Assembly (NCBI GenBank): GCA_037892935.1
Contig: JAYXKI010000004.1
Coordinates: 2,294,001-2,358,000, forward strand
Source: Phlebopus portentosus
Lineage: Eukaryota > Basidiomycota > Agaricomycetes > Boletales > Boletinellaceae
DNA length: 64,000 nt
Direction: 5' to 3'
Of this stretch, positions 61,481-64,000 are shown in pieces. Both the position numbers and the translations under genes were made by a program. The stretch's first letter is position 1, and each line of letters begins with the position of its first letter. The notes below the pieces were generated by a model. It was not told the DNA's origin. It saw only the letters and a program-made list of their open reading frames with translations, and ran no database searches.

Positions 61481-64000
61481 ACGTCAGAATGACTGGTCGG
61501 TCTCCTAAAGGACTCTTTTCGTTGGACTCGTTAAAATATAATCATCCTGTTGTACAATATCAAGATGCGAATACCAGTGACGGTTTCATCCTTCGAAAGA
61601 TCCTTACCGACGTACTGCCAGATGAATCTGAAGATGACAACAATGACTTCGAAGTCTATGAAGATTTATTTGTCAGAAGAACAGATGCACAAGCAGGCGA
61701 ATTGAGAGAGGAAGAGCGGAATCAAACCGCTATAAAAAATGAGGTTGTGGCGGAAGCACCTTACCGTGAGAATGTTGTTGCTCAGGCAAACGTCACTGAA
61801 GCAGTGTGGGATGTAGTAGGCAGATGCGTGGCTGAGGTATGGCGCGAGGGCATTGTGGACGCAGATCAGTTCGTGCGACGGGCGGGAGGAAAGGAGTTAG
61901 ACACCTTCGTTAGCATCGTACACCTAAAGGTAGCAGGTGATGACGAAGTAGACTTGTCGAACCCCCTACTCGAAGAGGAAAACTTCATTGATGCTCATGC
62001 ACTGATCGACTCAGGGTGCACGGGCTCATGCATCGACGAAGGTTTTGTCAAACGGTATGGTTTCCCCACCCAAAGGTACATTCGGCCTAGACCAGTCTTC
62101 AATGCTGACGGAACAAGCAACGAGGCTGGATTGATCAAGGAATACGTAGTCGTATGAATGTTCTTTGGAAAACACGAGGAAGAGATTCGACTGGCAGTGA
62201 CATCCTTAGCGTCAAGCAACATCTTCCTCGGACATGACTGGTTGACAAAGCATAATCCTGAGATTGATTGGAGGTTAGGAACAGTTAAGTTCACCCGTTG
62301 CCCTGATGAATGTGAGTCGCCACTGTCGAGCGAGGAGATAGACGAAGAGTTTGTGAGGAATGTGCAGATGAAGGAAGCGGCAAAATGGCCACCTTACCTG
62401 GAGGAATACGCCGACGTCTTTAGTGAGGAATTGTTCGAACGCTTACCAAACCACCGAACGTGGGACCACGCTATTGACCTGAAACCGGATTTCAAACCCA
62501 GTGACTGCAAGGTTTACCCGTTATCGCCAAAAGAACAAGAAGCAATGAGGGAGTTCATTGAGGAAAACCTAGCGTCAGGACGTATCTGACAGTCGAAGTC
62601 TCCAATGGCGTCACCATTCTTCTTTATCAAGAAAGAGGATGGGAGCTTACAAGCAATCCAAGACTATCGAAAGCTCAATGAAGGAACGGTCAAGAACAAA
62701 TACCCATTGCCACTGATAAATGAGCTCATCGACAAGGTTAAGGATGCAAGGTACATCACGAAGCTCGACGTTCGTTGGGGATACTACAACATCCGGATTC
62801 GCGAGGGAGACGAGTGGAAGGCAGTGTTCCGGACAAATCTAGGCTTATTTGAACCCACAGTCATGTTCTTCGGCTTGTGTAATGCGCCAGCGACGTTCCA
62901 AGGCTTTATGAATGACATCTTTCGGGAGCTAATTCATGAGGGTATCGTCATCATTTACCTCGATGACATTCTCATCTTCTCGAATGATCTAGAAGAACAC
63001 CGCAGACGCACCAAACGAGTCTTTGAGATCCTTCGCCAAAATGGACTTTTCCTAAAGCCGCAGAAGTGCGAGTTCGAAGTTGATACAGTCAAGTACCTCG
63101 GGCACATTATTGGCAATGGCGAAGTTTGAATGGATCCCAAGAAGACGGTGGCAGTACAGGACTGGCCAGTTCCAAGGAACGTCCACGAACTGCAACAATT
63201 CCTGGGATTAGGAAATTGGTTGCGACGTTTTGTTAAGGATTACAGTTTGGTCGTCAAACCCTTGACTACCCTAACGGGTAAGGTGGAATGGAAATGGGGC
63301 GAAGATGAGCAGGCAGCGTTTGAGGAATTGAAGTGTTGTTTGAGTAGTCCTCCCGTGTTAGCGATACCCAACAACAAGGACCCTTTCCGTGTAGAAGCAG
63401 ATGCATCAGACTTTGCGACTGGTGGAGTCCTTCTCCAGAAACAAGACGGTAAATGGAAGGTAATTGCTTATCGGTCGTCAACATTCCTAGAGGCAGAGCG
63501 AAACTATGAGATTTACGACAAGGAAATGCTTGCCATCGTTCAAGCCCTAAAGGAATGGCGACAATATCTCCAGGGAGCTAACCAACCTTTTGAGGTATGG
63601 ACAGACCATGCAAATCTAACGTACTTCCAATCGCCACAGAAGTTAAATTGTCGACAAGCTCGTTGGCGACTCGATTTAGCTGAGTTCGATTTCACGCTAG
63701 TCCATAAACCCGGAAAGACGTTGGGAAAAGCTGATCTGTTGTCACGCCGGGCGGATTATGACAAGGGCGAGCGCGATAATGAGAACGTGACTTTCATCAA
63801 GAAGGAATGGCTGGTTAGAGGAATGGTTCAGACGTCAAGAGAAGTACTCGTTGAAAAGGTCGTGGAAGCGCAGAGACAAGAGGACGAGGGAGTGAGGCCA
63901 AAGGACGTCGAGAAGAGAGGGGACATGTGGAGAAAGGGCCGCCGACTATATGTACCAGCGAGCATCAGAGAGGACGTCATGAAGGAACACCATGACTCGA
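61460..64000 (+). pseudogene. pol: Gypsy-B pol, partial, with three in-frame TGA codons
   Basis: A single frame from the heptamer to the window end, broken by TGA at 62155-62157, 62587-62589 and 63127-63129, each of which would be Arg as CGA. Protease has ALIDSGCTGSC. RT has [17 protein letters not shown], a [13 protein letters not shown] block and the catalytic YLDDIL. RNase H has VEADASDFATGGVL and TDHANLTYF. The linker KADLLSRRADY leads towards the integrase zinc region, beginning YVPASIREDVMKEHHDS at the end of the window. From 63130 on the frame is open. Confidence 0.9.

Larger units (their letters stand above)
59149..64000 (+). mobile_element. Gypsy-B: Ty3/gypsy element, 5' part, runs off the window
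   Basis: A 461-bp LTR (TGTTA...TAACA) is followed by a self-complementary primer site, gag with a CCHC knuckle, a -1 frameshift heptamer and pol (PR, RT, RNase H and the start of integrase) up to the end of the window. It is inserted into the decayed copia pol. Four in-frame TGA codons interrupt gag and pol. The second LTR is outside. Confidence 0.9.

Overview
The window looks like a filamentous basidiomycete, most likely a mushroom-forming Agaricomycete. Genes have many short introns (about 45-70 nt, GTNNGT donors). The families present (DUF6533-type membrane protein, trichodiene-synthase-like sesquiterpene synthases, aegerolysin-like protein, Ask1 of the DASH complex, Egh16-like secreted protein) fit that group. 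About half of the sequence is LTR retrotransposon. No rRNA, tRNA or CRISPR array was seen.

Layout. 155-1299 (-): Ser/Thr-rich single-pass membrane protein. 2061-14461: complete 12.4 kb Ty3/gypsy chromovirus-like element (here Gypsy-A) on the minus strand, with 1588-bp LTRs and a 5-bp target-site duplication AGAAG. Besides gag and pol it carries a coiled-coil-like ORF upstream of gag, a 332-aa ORF after pol, a 213-aa ORF inside the U3 of both LTRs, and an antisense, intron-containing gene for a small membrane protein. 15305-18629 (+): Ask1 and an unknown protein. 18949-26050: a DUF6533 gene, a 6PGDH-like dehydrogenase and three decayed sesquiterpene synthase copies. 27447-34072: SDR, MFS transporter with a decayed partial duplicate, dienelactone-hydrolase-like protein. 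34451-44609: small unknown gene, aegerolysin-like gene, two tyrosine-phosphatase-like paralogues flanking a metallophosphatase, vWA protein, membrane/acidic protein. 45717-47883 (-): amino-acid permease.

48118-53178 (-): complete 5.06 kb Ty1/copia element (TSD GGTTT) about 235 bp upstream of the permease start and in the same orientation. 54588-55981 (+): Egh16-like secreted protein. 56212-56703: inverted-repeat (hairpin) element. 56704-59148 (-): 5'-truncated decayed copia element, interrupted at 59149 by the 5' LTR of a second Ty3/gypsy element (Gypsy-B, +), which runs off the window end.

Main observations. Both gypsy elements look self-primed in the Tf1 manner: a primer-binding site next to the 5' LTR is complementary (12 and 11 nt) to a sequence 34 nt downstream of a TATA-like box in the same LTR. 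Both also have a -1 frameshift heptamer (GGGAAAA, GGGTTTT) just before the gag stop, in the register that joins gag to pol. All seven in-frame nonsense codons I found in the two gypsy elements are TGA, and all nine differences between the Gypsy-A LTRs are transitions, seven of them at CpG sites. This is what deamination of methylated CpG would produce.
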